A DNA stretch of 23,885 bases from the IMG/VR virus record IMGVR_UViG_3300022752_000394, positions 1 through 23,885 of that record. One strand, 5' to 3'. How positions within the stretch are numbered: the stretch's first letter is position 1; every line of letters starts with the position of its first letter. This DNA is from a virus. Under the pieces are notes generated by a model. It was not told where the DNA came from. It saw nothing but the letters and a program-made list of their open reading frames with translations, and made no database searches. Below are positions 1-9,182 of the stretch, in pieces. The position numbers and the translations under genes are program-made.

Positions 1-2469
1 CGGCAGCACCATCTCGTACACATTCCCGCGGCCCTGCAGCACAGGGTCACCCCACAGGTTTAGCGCGGGCGGCAGGTCTTCGGAGTAGTACGGCAAGCGA
101 GAGCGGTACTTGTTGAATGACTCGTAGAAACCCTTGATGCCGCTCGGCGCGTCCGGCGTCATGCGGTAGTCGCGCTGGGTTGGGTCACGCATCCGCTCAA
201 TGGCAGCAACCAGCGAGCTGTAAGCGCCAGCCGGCGATCCGCCAATGAGGAAGCCACCGTACTGCTTGGCCAGGTTGTCCACCACCTTGTTGATGTCCGC
301 CGGACCATAGTCGCCGCCAAGCAGCTTGGCAAAGTCGGCGATGCCCTGCAGGTAGGGTTGCTCCTTCATGTACTCGTACAGCCCCTGGACGCCGCCGAGG
401 AACACCTCTTGCACCTTGCTGTCATCTGGGTCTGTCTGCGCGTACTCGGCATAGTCAGCTGCGATGGCGAGCAGGGCGCTGACCGGCTCCATGCCGGCGT
501 AGCTGTAGTAGGTGTCGCCGACCTTGATGCTGTACGGCTGCCAGCCGTCACGCATGAGCGCCTCGCGGTCCGCCTTGCGCGACGGGCCGCTGCCGGTAAT
601 CTTGCCCTCAGCGGCGTAGCTGGCAAACGTGGCCAGCACCGCAGAACCCATCGTGACCTTGGCCAGCGCCATGTCGCGGTAGATGCCGCCTTGCGCAATC
701 TCGTCGCGGAAGCGGCCGGAGAGCGGGGCGAACGGCGTGCGCTCCAACACCTCTAGGCCAATGTTGGCCGGGGTGCGGAAAAACGGCACCATCACTTTGC
801 CGATGGGGTGGTTAAACGCGCCCTGCAGCTTTTGCAGTCCAGGCGGCAGGTCCATCGTGAACGTGCCGCGGCGGGCGTAGTTGAGCGCAGCCTCGTCGAT
901 GTCAGGCGGCGGCGAGCTCATGATGCCGGTCACCTCGGACTCAGCACGCGCCACCGCGGTCGCTTCATCCGCACCCTGGTCAAGCGCGTCGCGGTACACC
1001 GTCTTGCCGCGGCGTATGGCCTGGGCGTTCAGCTCCATTCGATACAGCACGCCCTTGAAAAACTCGTCCTCGGTCATCAACGCACGACCAGGCAGCGTGA
1101 TGGCGGTGCCGTAGTAGTCGATGCCCTTGCCAAGCCACTTGTCCTGCTCGATGCCGAACGCGGCCGAGCTGATGGGCGGCGCGTCGGTGCCCCGGGTGAG
1201 CTCGATTTTGGACAGCGGATCGTTCGGCGAGTTGGTGCGCCACGCACGCGAGGCCAGCTCAAGCCCTTCGCCCAGCCCGTTGCGCAGCGACTGCATCATC
1301 GTCAGCGCCTCGTCGAACCCGACCTTCTCGTTCTCCGCGCCAGGCACCAGGCCGCGGCGCAGGCGGGCGGGTAGGGTGTTGCCGTAAAACGCACCAACCA
1401 GGCGCTCGGGGATCTGGTACACGCCGAACAGCGAGTTGGACACAATGTTCTTGGCGTGCGACACCGGCGACGACAGCAGGCCGTTGATCCAGGTGGTAAA
1501 CCAAACGTCCTTGATGCCGGACATCATCGACTTCTCGACCAGCTGGTTCTTGGCCGCACGCGACTCCAGCGACAAGTAGCTGCGCGCCATGTCTTGCAGC
1601 GCACCCTCGCCGCCAAACTCGTCAAGCGTGCGGCGGATGATGTCGGCATTGCCCTGGCGGGGGATGCGGAACACCGCCAGCGCACGCGCTGTTTCGGTCT
1701 GGATGCCCTTTACGCCGCGCTGGATCATTCCGTGCAGGGCAATCTGCTGGCGCAGCTTGAGCTTGTCGACGTCGGTCGCGGTGCCGTCCGCCACCATCTT
1801 GAACAGGCGGTCCAGCTCGTTGGCCGAGCTCTCTAAAACCTCCAGCGCCTTGTAGGTGTCGACCGCGCTGGGCAGCATCTTGCCGTCCTGCGGGTTTACT
1901 AGGCGCGACAGGAACGCCTCGTTGATGCCAGACTCGGCAGCTTTGGCCTTGATCTCGTCGAACGTGACGCGCTTGGTCTTGATGCCTAGCGCATCTGCCA
2001 CGCCACCCACAATGGCAGCTGCGTCGTCGGTCTGATACCGCGCCAGATTAAATGGCTCTTGCGGGATGCCGGCTTGGACTTCCTCGGTGGTGCGCGACGG
2101 TTTGCCGATGGTGTTGCCGGTAACGCGGCGCTGCTGCGCAGCGGCGTCGACCTTGTCGACCAGCGCCTGCGGCGCCTCGGGAATGACCTTGAAGTTTCCA
2201 ACCTTGCCAGCCTGGGGCAGGGCGTCAGCTGCTGCTTTAGCTGGCTGCGGCACAACCTCTCGGCCAGCCTTGCGTACGGCGTTGCCAACAATGCCACGCA
2301 GAGCAGACCCGAGGCCGGCCACCTGCACCGGCTCCATCGCCGGGTCGCCAGGCATCTCGGTCACCGGAGCCACCGCCTGCTCTGTCGACACTGGATCAGC
2401 CTGCGGTACAGGCTGGTCAGGCAGGATAGTGTCTAAACGCTGCTCAAGCGGGTTCGGGTTAATGGCCAT
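1..2469 (-). CDS. Large internal virion / DNA-ejection protein, 3' end missing
   Basis: The reading frame is open from an ATG at 2469 to the window edge (823 codons, no stop), so the C-terminus is missing. The start overlaps the stop of the preceding gene as TGATG. The N-terminus is Pro/Ala-rich and disordered-looking. A long helical body follows, with an aromatic segment DVWFTTWINGLLSSPVSHAK near residue 320 and an Ala/Gly-rich hydrophobic stretch near residues 600-625. Size, position after two other internal virion genes and helical make-up suggest the largest inner-core protein, occupying the place of T7 gp16. I see no N-terminal lytic transglycosylase motif like that of gp16. It may belong to the large polyvalent proteins that phages eject with their DNA. 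The specific activity is unknown and the family link is inferred. Confidence 0.7.
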   Translation of the reverse strand, partial: MAINPNPLEQRLDTILPDQPVPQADPVSTEQAVAPVTEMPGDPAMEPVQVAGLGSALRGIVGNAVRKAGREVVPQPAKAAADALPQAGKVGNFKVIPEAPQALVDKVDAAAQQRRVTGNTIGKPSRTTEEVQAGIPQEPFNLARYQTDDAAAIVGGVADALGIKTKRVTFDEIKAKAAESGINEAFLSRLVNPQDGKMLPSAVDTYKALEVLESSANELDRLFKMVADGTATDVDKLKLRQQIALHGMIQRGVKGIQTETARALAVFRIPRQGNADIIRRTLDEFGGEGALQDMARSYLSLESRAAKNQLVEKSMMSGIKDVWFTTWINGLLSSPVSHAKNIVSNSLFGVYQIPERLVGAFYGNTLPARLRRGLVPGAENEKVGFDEALTMMQSLRNGLGEGLELASRAWRTNSPNDPLSKIELTRGTDAPPISSAAFGIEQDKWLGKGIDYYGTAITLPGRALMTEDEFFKGVLYRMELNAQAIRRGKTVYRDALDQGADEATAVARAESEVTGIMSSPPPDIDEAALNYARRGTFTMDLPPGLQKLQGAFNHPIGKVMVPFFRTPANIGLEVLERTPFAPLSGRFRDEIAQGGIYRDMALAKVTMGSAVLATFASYAAEGKITGSGPSRKADREALMRDGWQPYSIKVGDTYYSYAGMEPVSALLAIAADYAEYAQTDPDDSKVQEVFLGGVQGLYEYMKEQPYLQGIADFAKLLGGDYGPADINKVVDNLAKQYGGFLIGGSPAGAYSSLVAAIERMRDPTQRDYRMTPDAPSGIKGFYESFNKYRSRLPYYSEDLPPALNLWGDPVLQGRGNVYEMVLP

Positions 2470-4805
2470 CACTCAGCTCCCATTGCGGAAGCCGAGCGGC
2501 CCCCAGTTACTTGACCGGCTTTTCCGCTTGCTGCGGCGCTACCTGTTCTTGCTTGCTCTGCGCGTCCGGCTGAGTTCCCTGCGAGCTCGCGCTCGAAGAG
2601 CTTCTCAAGTTCTTGCCGTAAAGAATCGAGGTCGGCTGGGGCGCGTCCTCGGCCGAAGTCTGCCAACCTTCCCAAATAAGCTCGCCCATCTGGACTCTCC
2701 TTCCAATCGTTTCTGGCTTTTACCAGGTCAGCCTCGTAACCGCGCACCCTCACGCGGAAACCTAACCCGCGAACCATGTCGGTCAGGGGTTGTTCAATTG
2801 CCAATTGTATATCACTCATACGTTTAGCTCCACCCTGGTCAATCAAAACGCGGATGCCGACTTGACCATCAACGGTGCGAATCGGTTGATACCCCTTGAA
2901 CAGTCCGGTCGGATCGGCCTGCATCACGTTTTCCCAGAAGTTGCGCAACCCCTCGTTTGTAGACAAGTTTTCCGACCCGTCTTCAATAAAATCGATGGCA
3001 ATTGCTTTTGGATTTTTGGTCATGCCTTTGACCGAATTGACCCACACCTCGGTTTGCTGGAGGAGATAGCCCAGCACGTTGGCGGTGTATTCGGCGCCCT
3101 CGCGAGTAGCCAGCGCCTGCGCCACCGCAGCCGGGTTTTGGAAGTTTTCCCAGCCGCCGGTTCCATGCACTAGGCCGCGAAGATCCACGCCCGTGATGTT
3201 GGTGGCCATTTCGACTGCGCGGCTAGTGACGGCCTGCGTCACCTCGTACTGGCGCTCGACCGGCAGGGCGGTAAATCGCTCTCCGAACTTTTGCGCCCAG
3301 GGCGAACCCTCGCCTGGCGCCACTTCCATCGAGATGCGCCGGAAGTTTCGCTCTAGCGCGGTGACCGTGTTGTCGGCTGCATCTGCGGTCAACCTGGTCA
3401 TCGCCATCCAGCCAATTGCCTGCACCTCATGCGGCTGCCAATCGTTGCGCCCTTGCCACGCAATGTCGTTGAGGTGCTGCGTCAGCGATCTGCCAAAATC
3501 TGCGCGGTTCTCGTATTGCGTGTCTGTTGGCCCCATTTGAAAGTCCACCTTTACCGCGTTGCGGTCAACCTTGTAGCCTAGGCGCTCCAAGTGGTTGAGG
3601 AGGGTGGGATCCACCAGGCCGGTGTCGCGAGCGGTGTGAATGTCGACAACGAACGGCGCACCGCCTTCCGCCTGGTTGCCAAAAAATGACCTGGTTTCGC
3701 TCCCAGACGCGCTGTCCACGAAGTCTGCAATCTTGGCGCCGACGCCGCTTGTAATCGGCTCGTTCTTCAAAGCGCGGCGAGCGGCCTCAGTAGCTGTCGG
3801 CAAACCACCGCCAACCATCTCAGACTCAGGGATGCCACGCGCAAACTGTTCTGCCTGCCGGAGCGCGTTGGCCATTGCAGAATCCACGCTGGTGTTTTGG
3901 TTTGCCACCAGCCATGCGCTCATGTAGCGATCGGCCTTTTCCTCATCGCCGTTGGTGTACTTGAGGAACGTGTCCCGGATCTCCGAGTACCAGCGGGAGT
4001 ACTCGTCAATCTGCTCCGGCGTCAACATCGACTCGACCCGATCCTTCCAATCGTCAAATGTGATTTTGCCCACCGCGAAATCAGGCAACCCGCTGCCCTC
4101 CGGCGCGGCGATGGCCGTGCGTTCGTTCTTTGGTTCGCCGGGCAACGCCTTGCCCTTTTCCAACGCGGCATTGCGCTGCTGCTTAAGCCGCAGCCTGGTA
4201 TCGACATCCTGCTTGGGAAACACCAGCCCTGTCGCTTTAGACGCTGCCGGGCTTACGTCTTTAATGCTCAGACCTGCAGGCATCCCTTTGGTAGCTTTGA
4301 CGCCAGCCTTGACGCCGGCGACCCCAGCGTCAACCAAGCCCGGCAGCGGGGCAAACTCACCAAACGTCTGACCAATGTTTGCGTTGTGCTGACGGCTCTT
4401 GGCGTCAGCAGCTCCAGCCGGCACTACAGGCGGCAACATCTTGCCCATGTCCTCGGTGGTCGGCAGCAGGGTGCCCTGCTGCATTCCGCGATAAAACGCC
4501 TCCAGCCGGCCTTGATCTTCCGGGCGGTTGAACACTGACTTCAGCCCGTTAAACAGCATCTGCAGATCACCACCGATGCCAAGCGTTTGCGCTACGGCGC
4601 CGCGCACAACGCCAGCCCCGGTGTCCAACAGGGCGGTTCCTACGTCGCTGATCGGCCTGTCGACCCGGCCAACCCCGGCGCCGCTGCCACCCATTGCCAG
4701 CATCACGGGTTTCTCGGCCGGCGTCTCCGGCTCAACCGGCTGGTCTGGGAATTGGACAGCGGTCAGGGTGTTGAGGTAGCGGTCCTCGACCGGGCTTAGT
4801 GCCAT
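2469..4805 (-). CDS. Large polyvalent-type internal virion protein
   Basis: This 778-residue protein starts at an ATG whose A is also the last base of the upstream stop (TGATG). A TTG one codon earlier is possible. The first 180 residues are Gly/Ala/Pro-rich. Residues about 262-325 form a Trp-rich helical unit (RWYSEIRDTF, then SAWLVANQNTSVDSAM) followed near 383-399 by APFVVDIHTARDTGLVD. From memory this combination resembles the DUF7178-type domain of phage polyvalent proteins. The C-terminus is Ala/Gly/Ser-rich. Its place between the gp15-like gene and the largest internal virion gene suggests it is packaged and ejected. By eye, about 2690-3060 is poorer in G+C than the flanks, which could mark mosaic exchange. 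No catalytic motif was identified. Confidence 0.7.
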   Translation of the reverse strand: MALSPVEDRYLNTLTAVQFPDQPVEPETPAEKPVMLAMGGSGAGVGRVDRPISDVGTALLDTGAGVVRGAVAQTLGIGGDLQMLFNGLKSVFNRPEDQGRLEAFYRGMQQGTLLPTTEDMGKMLPPVVPAGAADAKSRQHNANIGQTFGEFAPLPGLVDAGVAGVKAGVKATKGMPAGLSIKDVSPAASKATGLVFPKQDVDTRLRLKQQRNAALEKGKALPGEPKNERTAIAAPEGSGLPDFAVGKITFDDWKDRVESMLTPEQIDEYSRWYSEIRDTFLKYTNGDEEKADRYMSAWLVANQNTSVDSAMANALRQAEQFARGIPESEMVGGGLPTATEAARRALKNEPITSGVGAKIADFVDSASGSETRSFFGNQAEGGAPFVVDIHTARDTGLVDPTLLNHLERLGYKVDRNAVKVDFQMGPTDTQYENRADFGRSLTQHLNDIAWQGRNDWQPHEVQAIGWMAMTRLTADAADNTVTALERNFRRISMEVAPGEGSPWAQKFGERFTALPVERQYEVTQAVTSRAVEMATNITGVDLRGLVHGTGGWENFQNPAAVAQALATREGAEYTANVLGYLLQQTEVWVNSVKGMTKNPKAIAIDFIEDGSENLSTNEGLRNFWENVMQADPTGLFKGYQPIRTVDGQVGIRVLIDQGGAKRMSDIQLAIEQPLTDMVRGLGFRVRVRGYEADLVKARNDWKESPDGRAYLGRLADFGRGRAPADLDSLRQELEKLFERELAGNSAGRAEQARTGSAAASGKAGQVTGGRSASAMGAE

Positions 4806-6541
4806 CAAATGTCTCCCTCGGCTTGCTTGAGCAGCTGCTTAATGCGGTTGATCTGCTGCAGCTTCTGACGGTCGTTTCCGGCCTTGCGCTCCAGCGCGGC
4901 AATTTTGTCGGCCGTGATGGGGCCGTTGATCCAATCCATCTTTTCGTATGTCTGCAGCTGGGTGCGCGCCTGCTTTGCCTGCTCGCTGTTGCGGCGCTGC
5001 TCGAGTTCGCGGGTCAGCTGGTCAATGATCTGGCTAGGCATCACGACCTTGCCCTCGCGCATGGCAGCCGCTTGAAGCTCTGTGGCGCGAGCGCGCAGCC
5101 CGTTGAGCCGTTGGAACTCAGCGCCTTTCGGATCTAGCACCACCACGCCGCCGGTGACGTTGATGCCAGCCAGTTTGTTGAGCCCGCGGGCAAGCTCGGC
5201 CTCGTCGCGCCGGCCCTCGCCGGTCATCAGCTTGAGCGCAGACACCGCTTCCTTGCCGGTGAGCCCCTTGCCAACCAGCGACCAGATCTGATCCGGAGTG
5301 TTCACCGTACCGTCGTAGATGCCCTGCAGCAGATTGAACTGCACGCGGGGGTTTCCCTCTTTTTGGTTCGGATCCAGCAGCTCCTTGAGAGTGCCGATGG
5401 GCACGCCGTTGTTGGGGATACTGGTCAGCTCTGTAATCAGGTCGCGCCGCGCTTGCGAAGTGTCCGGCAGCGTGAAGATGCGCTCAAGCAGGTCAATGGA
5501 CCGCTGCTCGTTGACGCGCTTCTCGTCGTCACGCTTGCGCTTCTCTAGGTCGTTGCGTTGGTTGTCGGCGAGCAGGAAATTGGCCGTGACCTTGGCCTTG
5601 GCGTCCTGCGGCATTTCCTGCCAAACAATAGACATTTTGCCAAGCTGGCCCGAGCGGATCATCTGCAGGCCAGCCTGCGGGTTGCTCATAAAGTCGTCAC
5701 TGGTGACAAACTTTGTGACCGCGTTGATCTTGGCCTCGCCAAGCGCCTTCTCAAACTGAGCGGCGTATTTTTGCTGTATCCCGGCATCACCAAGCAGCAT
5801 GGCCGAGGTGGCGATGTTCTCGCGGAACACGCCGGCCAGCTCGTCGATGCTGCGCGGTTTGTTTGTTGTCGGGTCCAGCCAGTAACCCTGCTCGACTGTC
5901 TTCTCAAGCAGACGCACGCTGTTGTTGAAGTCGAGGTCGAACTTGGCAACGCGCTGTTCCTTGGCGCGCTTGAGCTCAGTCTCGTACGCGGCCTTGAGCA
6001 CCGTGTTGCCGTGCGTCGCTATGGTGGCGCGAAACTTGAGAGAGGCCTCCGGGTCGACCTGGCGCAACGAAGCGGTATAGCCCTCGGTCATCGTGGCGAT
6101 GCGGTTCTGAACGTCGGCGCTTGTGGCATTGCCGGCGTCGACCTCGTTTACCAGCTTGACCAGCTCGTTGCGCGCCTCGGCCTCGAAATGACTCGACAGC
6201 TCAAGGGCGCGAGCTTTCTTGACCGTCTTCTCAAAAATGGTTCCTTGCCCAGTGTTGTAGATCAGCGGGGTGGTGTCGCCCTTTTTGGCCGAGTCAATTT
6301 GGGCTTGCGTCACCGGATTGTCGGCGACGTATTGCATCCCAGCTTCCTTGGCGTATTGCTCTGCCTGGCCAAACAGCTGGGTGCTCATGCGATCAAGCAG
6401 CTGTGACAATTGGCCGGCGGACTGAGCACCAGCACGCATTCCAATGTAGTCGACCTGCGGCGGCGTGATGGTCGGCAGCGTGGCCTGCGGCACGCCGTCA
6501 AGCTGCACGCGGCCGGGCTGAATCAACGGGACGTCAGCCAT
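4805..6541 (-). CDS. Internal virion protein, gp15-like
   Basis: This 578-residue protein is almost entirely predicted helical and rich in Ala, Gln, Lys and Glu. It has no signal peptide or transmembrane segment. It begins MADVPLIQPGRVQLDGVP, a short extended N-terminus typical of phage internal core proteins in this slot, and then has repeated amphipathic helices to the end. It lies directly after a gp14-like gene and before two larger inner-virion genes, the same order as T7 genes 14-15-16. T7 gp15 (747 residues) is longer. By analogy it would be ejected into the host and line the periplasmic part of the DNA conduit. The start ATG shares its A with the upstream stop. Assignment rests on synteny and composition more than on motifs. 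Confidence 0.65.
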   Translation of the reverse strand: MADVPLIQPGRVQLDGVPQATLPTITPPQVDYIGMRAGAQSAGQLSQLLDRMSTQLFGQAEQYAKEAGMQYVADNPVTQAQIDSAKKGDTTPLIYNTGQGTIFEKTVKKARALELSSHFEAEARNELVKLVNEVDAGNATSADVQNRIATMTEGYTASLRQVDPEASLKFRATIATHGNTVLKAAYETELKRAKEQRVAKFDLDFNNSVRLLEKTVEQGYWLDPTTNKPRSIDELAGVFRENIATSAMLLGDAGIQQKYAAQFEKALGEAKINAVTKFVTSDDFMSNPQAGLQMIRSGQLGKMSIVWQEMPQDAKAKVTANFLLADNQRNDLEKRKRDDEKRVNEQRSIDLLERIFTLPDTSQARRDLITELTSIPNNGVPIGTLKELLDPNQKEGNPRVQFNLLQGIYDGTVNTPDQIWSLVGKGLTGKEAVSALKLMTGEGRRDEAELARGLNKLAGINVTGGVVVLDPKGAEFQRLNGLRARATELQAAAMREGKVVMPSQIIDQLTRELEQRRNSEQAKQARTQLQTYEKMDWINGPITADKIAALERKAGNDRQKLQQINRIKQLLKQAEGDI

Positions 6542-7197
6542 CAGGGCTTGCCTCCGGTGTTAAACGGGTTCACAAACGTGTTGGCAAAGTTCTGCACGCC
6601 CAGCGCCAGCTGCGCGTTGCCAAGTAGACCACCGCTCGTTTCGGCAAACTTGCCGGCAGTGCGCAGCTCGCGTGCCTGACGATCAGCGGCATCGCGGGTC
6701 AGGTCGGCCTGCTGCTTGCCGGCGGCGTAGATGTTCAGTGAATCCTCAAAGCCCAGCACGCGGGCCATCAGGCCGTTGAGGTCGGTAACGCCGATGTCTT
6801 GGTACGATGCCTTGGTGTTGTAGTCCTGCACCGCCGACACCGAGCCGGTATTGATGTCAACGCCGTTTGCAGCAGCGCGAGCGCGCACCGCGGCGTTGGT
6901 GCGCTGCAGGTTACGCAGAAGGGTGTTGCCTTGAATCTTGTAGTTCAGCGCCTCAAACTCGGCAGCCTTGAGCTTGCGACCGGCCTGGATCGCGGCGTAA
7001 CGCTCCTCTTGGTCAGCGCGGATGCCGGCTAGACGCAGCGTGTCCAGCGCCTGCATCTGGTACATCGCATTTTGGTAGATGCCCTGCGCTTTGCTGGCCT
7101 GCGAGCTCGCGTAGCTGGTGGCCAGGCCGGCGACGCTGCTGACAGCGCCAGACACCTGGGTGATCGCTTGAACGGTTGCTGGGGAGAAGATGGCCAT
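6541..7197 (-). CDS. Internal virion protein, gp14-like
   Basis: This 218-residue protein is close to the size of T7 gp14 (196 residues). It begins with a hydrophobic Ala/Ser/Val stretch (VQAITQVSGAVSSVAGLATS, residues about 9-28), then a helical segment with YQMQALDTLRLAGIRADQEE, and later RARAAANGVDINTGS. The latter resembles the AA(N)G(V)xxxGS turn common in podovirus virion core proteins. It is the first of the internal virion genes after tail tubular protein B, starting at TGATG. In the T7 family this protein enters the outer membrane region during DNA ejection, and the hydrophobic N-terminus fits that. Functional transfer is inferred. Confidence 0.75.
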   Translation of the reverse strand: MAIFSPATVQAITQVSGAVSSVAGLATSYASSQASKAQGIYQNAMYQMQALDTLRLAGIRADQEERYAAIQAGRKLKAAEFEALNYKIQGNTLLRNLQRTNAAVRARAAANGVDINTGSVSAVQDYNTKASYQDIGVTDLNGLMARVLGFEDSLNIYAAGKQQADLTRDAADRQARELRTAGKFAETSGGLLGNAQLALGVQNFANTFVNPFNTGGKP

Positions 7198-9182
7198 CAG
7201 GTGCCTCCGTGGACCGCGACCTTGTACTCAAGGCCGAGCAGCGTCATCTTGAGCGGGAGCGACTGACTGACCTCAATGGCCTGCTCGCGGCTGTATCCCA
7301 GCACGCCGTTGATGCGCTTGATGCCGGTGAACTCCGGCTCAGGGCCGTCTAGCAGCGGGTTGTCAAAGCTGCGAAACGGGACCGGCTGGTTGTTGACGTT
7401 GAGGTGCTGAGTGTCGTCGACGATGGCGTTGATCTCGACCACGCGCTTCTTGAAGCTCACACGGTTGCCGGTCTGCAGCTGCAGCTCAACCGGCATTGTC
7501 TTGGCGTAAACGGTGAAGGGCAGGCCGACCTCGTAGCTGGCAGTCGACGCACGGTCAAACGTCACCGAGCCGCCGCCGCTTACCGTCTCGTTGCCTTGCG
7601 GCACACCGTCGCAGATGACGTTCAAGCTCTTGCCGACGTGCGGCAGGCTGGACGCACTAGCGGCTGCGCCTCCGGTAAACGCGCAATCTGTGAACAGCGT
7701 GTCGCGGAACAGCTCGACAAAGAATCGGTTGGTGCCGTTGAAGGTGCGGCGCACGACGACATAGATGTCAGACACGTCGGTCTGCACGTCTTTAAACAGG
7801 CCGTCGGTGATGAACTCAGAAGGGGCCACCACCTGCTGCGAACGCATCACGCTGAACGCGGCCATTGTGCCGTCAGCGTCGTTGATGATCATCAGCAGAT
7901 CGCCCTCGTCGGTCGACGTGGCACGACGCAGCGCCATCCGCGCCGGCGTCTTGAGCAGATGCCCGGCCAGCAGCGACACCCGCTGCGTGACATAGGTGAG
8001 CTGCGAGTCGGAGAACAGGAACTCGTTGAGCGCCTTGCCCTGGCGCTGGATGTACACCGTGCCAGTCTCAAGCTGCTCCACCCGCGTGCCTGGCTTTGTC
8101 CCATTTCGAGACACCGCCTTGAACGTGAAGGTGAGCGGGGTGATTGGCTCGGTGCCAGCCTGCGGGACGTAGAACTCGCCACCGGTGGTGAAGATCTGCA
8201 AGTCCTTGCCGCTGATGATGTCGACGATGACGTTCAGCTGGTTGGTGTCGAGAGTGGCCTCGACGGCGTCGTCGTCCAGCGCCTCGGTGGCAACGAAGTC
8301 GAAGAACAGGCCGATCTTGCTGCCCCAGATGGTCGACGGCCGCGACTTAGATCCGCCAAAGTACAGGCGCCCTTCATGGAAGGTGACCGTGCGGGGCCAA
8401 CCTTTGCCGGCAGACCACACGGCCTCGTAGCCCGTCTCAAGTTCCCAGCTGCCGCTGGCAATCGCGGCAGTGCTGAAGAATGGGTATTCGACCACCGCCT
8501 TGACCACCGTGCCGCTGACGTACTCAATGATGCGGGCGCGGCCCTGCGGGCTGGCGTTGACGTACTGGTTGACGTGGCTGGCCGAGAACACGCTTGAGCT
8601 GGCCGTCAAAGTGGCGTTGCCAGACACAGCACTAGGGGTCAGCGTGGCGGCCGGGGTGCTGACGGCAATGGTGAAGGCGTACAGCGGGATGCTGTCGAAG
8701 CTGATGGTGCTGATGGTCCAGCTTGCATCGCTCGCACCGCGCACCAGTTTGGTCGGCGCCAGGTCGGGGTGCACCAGAATCATCGTGTCGGCCGACTGCG
8801 TCCAGCAGAGCTGCGACAGCATCGCGCTGGTGATCGACGTCGTCAGGTAGTTGTTGCCCGACCCGTTGATGTTGGTGATCAGCCCGCCATCCTTGATGAC
8901 GTACATCCGGTTGTGCGTAAAGCACAGCATATAGCTGTCGTCGACGCTGAACTCAAAGTTGATGAGCCGCACGCCGTTGGCCGCGGACTCGGTGCTGGTG
9001 TTTGGCAGCTCGACAATATGCTTGAGCCCTGACCGGCGTCGCATCCCGCCCTGCGGCTGGATCAGCACGTTGGTGGCCTTGGACAGCGCGTTGTTGTACT
9101 GCTGCAAATCGATGCGCGAGCGCAGCAGAGGGTCCAGCTCGCCCGTGCTGAAGTTCGTCTGGATGTCGACGAAGCGCGGCAT
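7197..9182 (-). CDS. Tail tubular protein B (nozzle)
   Basis: This 661-residue protein begins MPRFVDIQTNFSTGELDPLL, followed by RSRIDLQQYNNAL and the Arg-rich GGMRRRSGLKHI, a start highly typical of podovirus tail tubular B proteins. The rest is beta-rich with segments such as TVTFHEGRLYFGGSKSRPST. The frame is open further upstream, to about 9488, but that extension would overlap tail tubular A extensively. The ATG at 9182 sits in a TGATG overlap with the tubular A stop and starts the conserved sequence, so it is chosen. The T7 counterpart gp12 (794 residues) forms the hexameric nozzle of the short tail. Expected partners are tubular A above and the tail fibre below. Confidence 0.9.
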   Translation of the reverse strand: MPRFVDIQTNFSTGELDPLLRSRIDLQQYNNALSKATNVLIQPQGGMRRRSGLKHIVELPNTSTESAANGVRLINFEFSVDDSYMLCFTHNRMYVIKDGGLITNINGSGNNYLTTSITSAMLSQLCWTQSADTMILVHPDLAPTKLVRGASDASWTISTISFDSIPLYAFTIAVSTPAATLTPSAVSGNATLTASSSVFSASHVNQYVNASPQGRARIIEYVSGTVVKAVVEYPFFSTAAIASGSWELETGYEAVWSAGKGWPRTVTFHEGRLYFGGSKSRPSTIWGSKIGLFFDFVATEALDDDAVEATLDTNQLNVIVDIISGKDLQIFTTGGEFYVPQAGTEPITPLTFTFKAVSRNGTKPGTRVEQLETGTVYIQRQGKALNEFLFSDSQLTYVTQRVSLLAGHLLKTPARMALRRATSTDEGDLLMIINDADGTMAAFSVMRSQQVVAPSEFITDGLFKDVQTDVSDIYVVVRRTFNGTNRFFVELFRDTLFTDCAFTGGAAASASSLPHVGKSLNVICDGVPQGNETVSGGGSVTFDRASTASYEVGLPFTVYAKTMPVELQLQTGNRVSFKKRVVEINAIVDDTQHLNVNNQPVPFRSFDNPLLDGPEPEFTGIKRINGVLGYSREQAIEVSQSLPLKMTLLGLEYKVAVHGGT

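Noticed and set aside
5558-6406. A 282-codon plus-strand open frame opposite the gp15-like gene
   Set aside because: Shadow frame with no recognisable motif. The minus-strand gene fits the operon and its overlaps.
7404-8597. A 397-codon plus-strand open frame opposite tail tubular protein B
   Set aside because: Shadow of a well-supported gene; low-complexity Arg/Ala/Val/His composition and no ribosome site.
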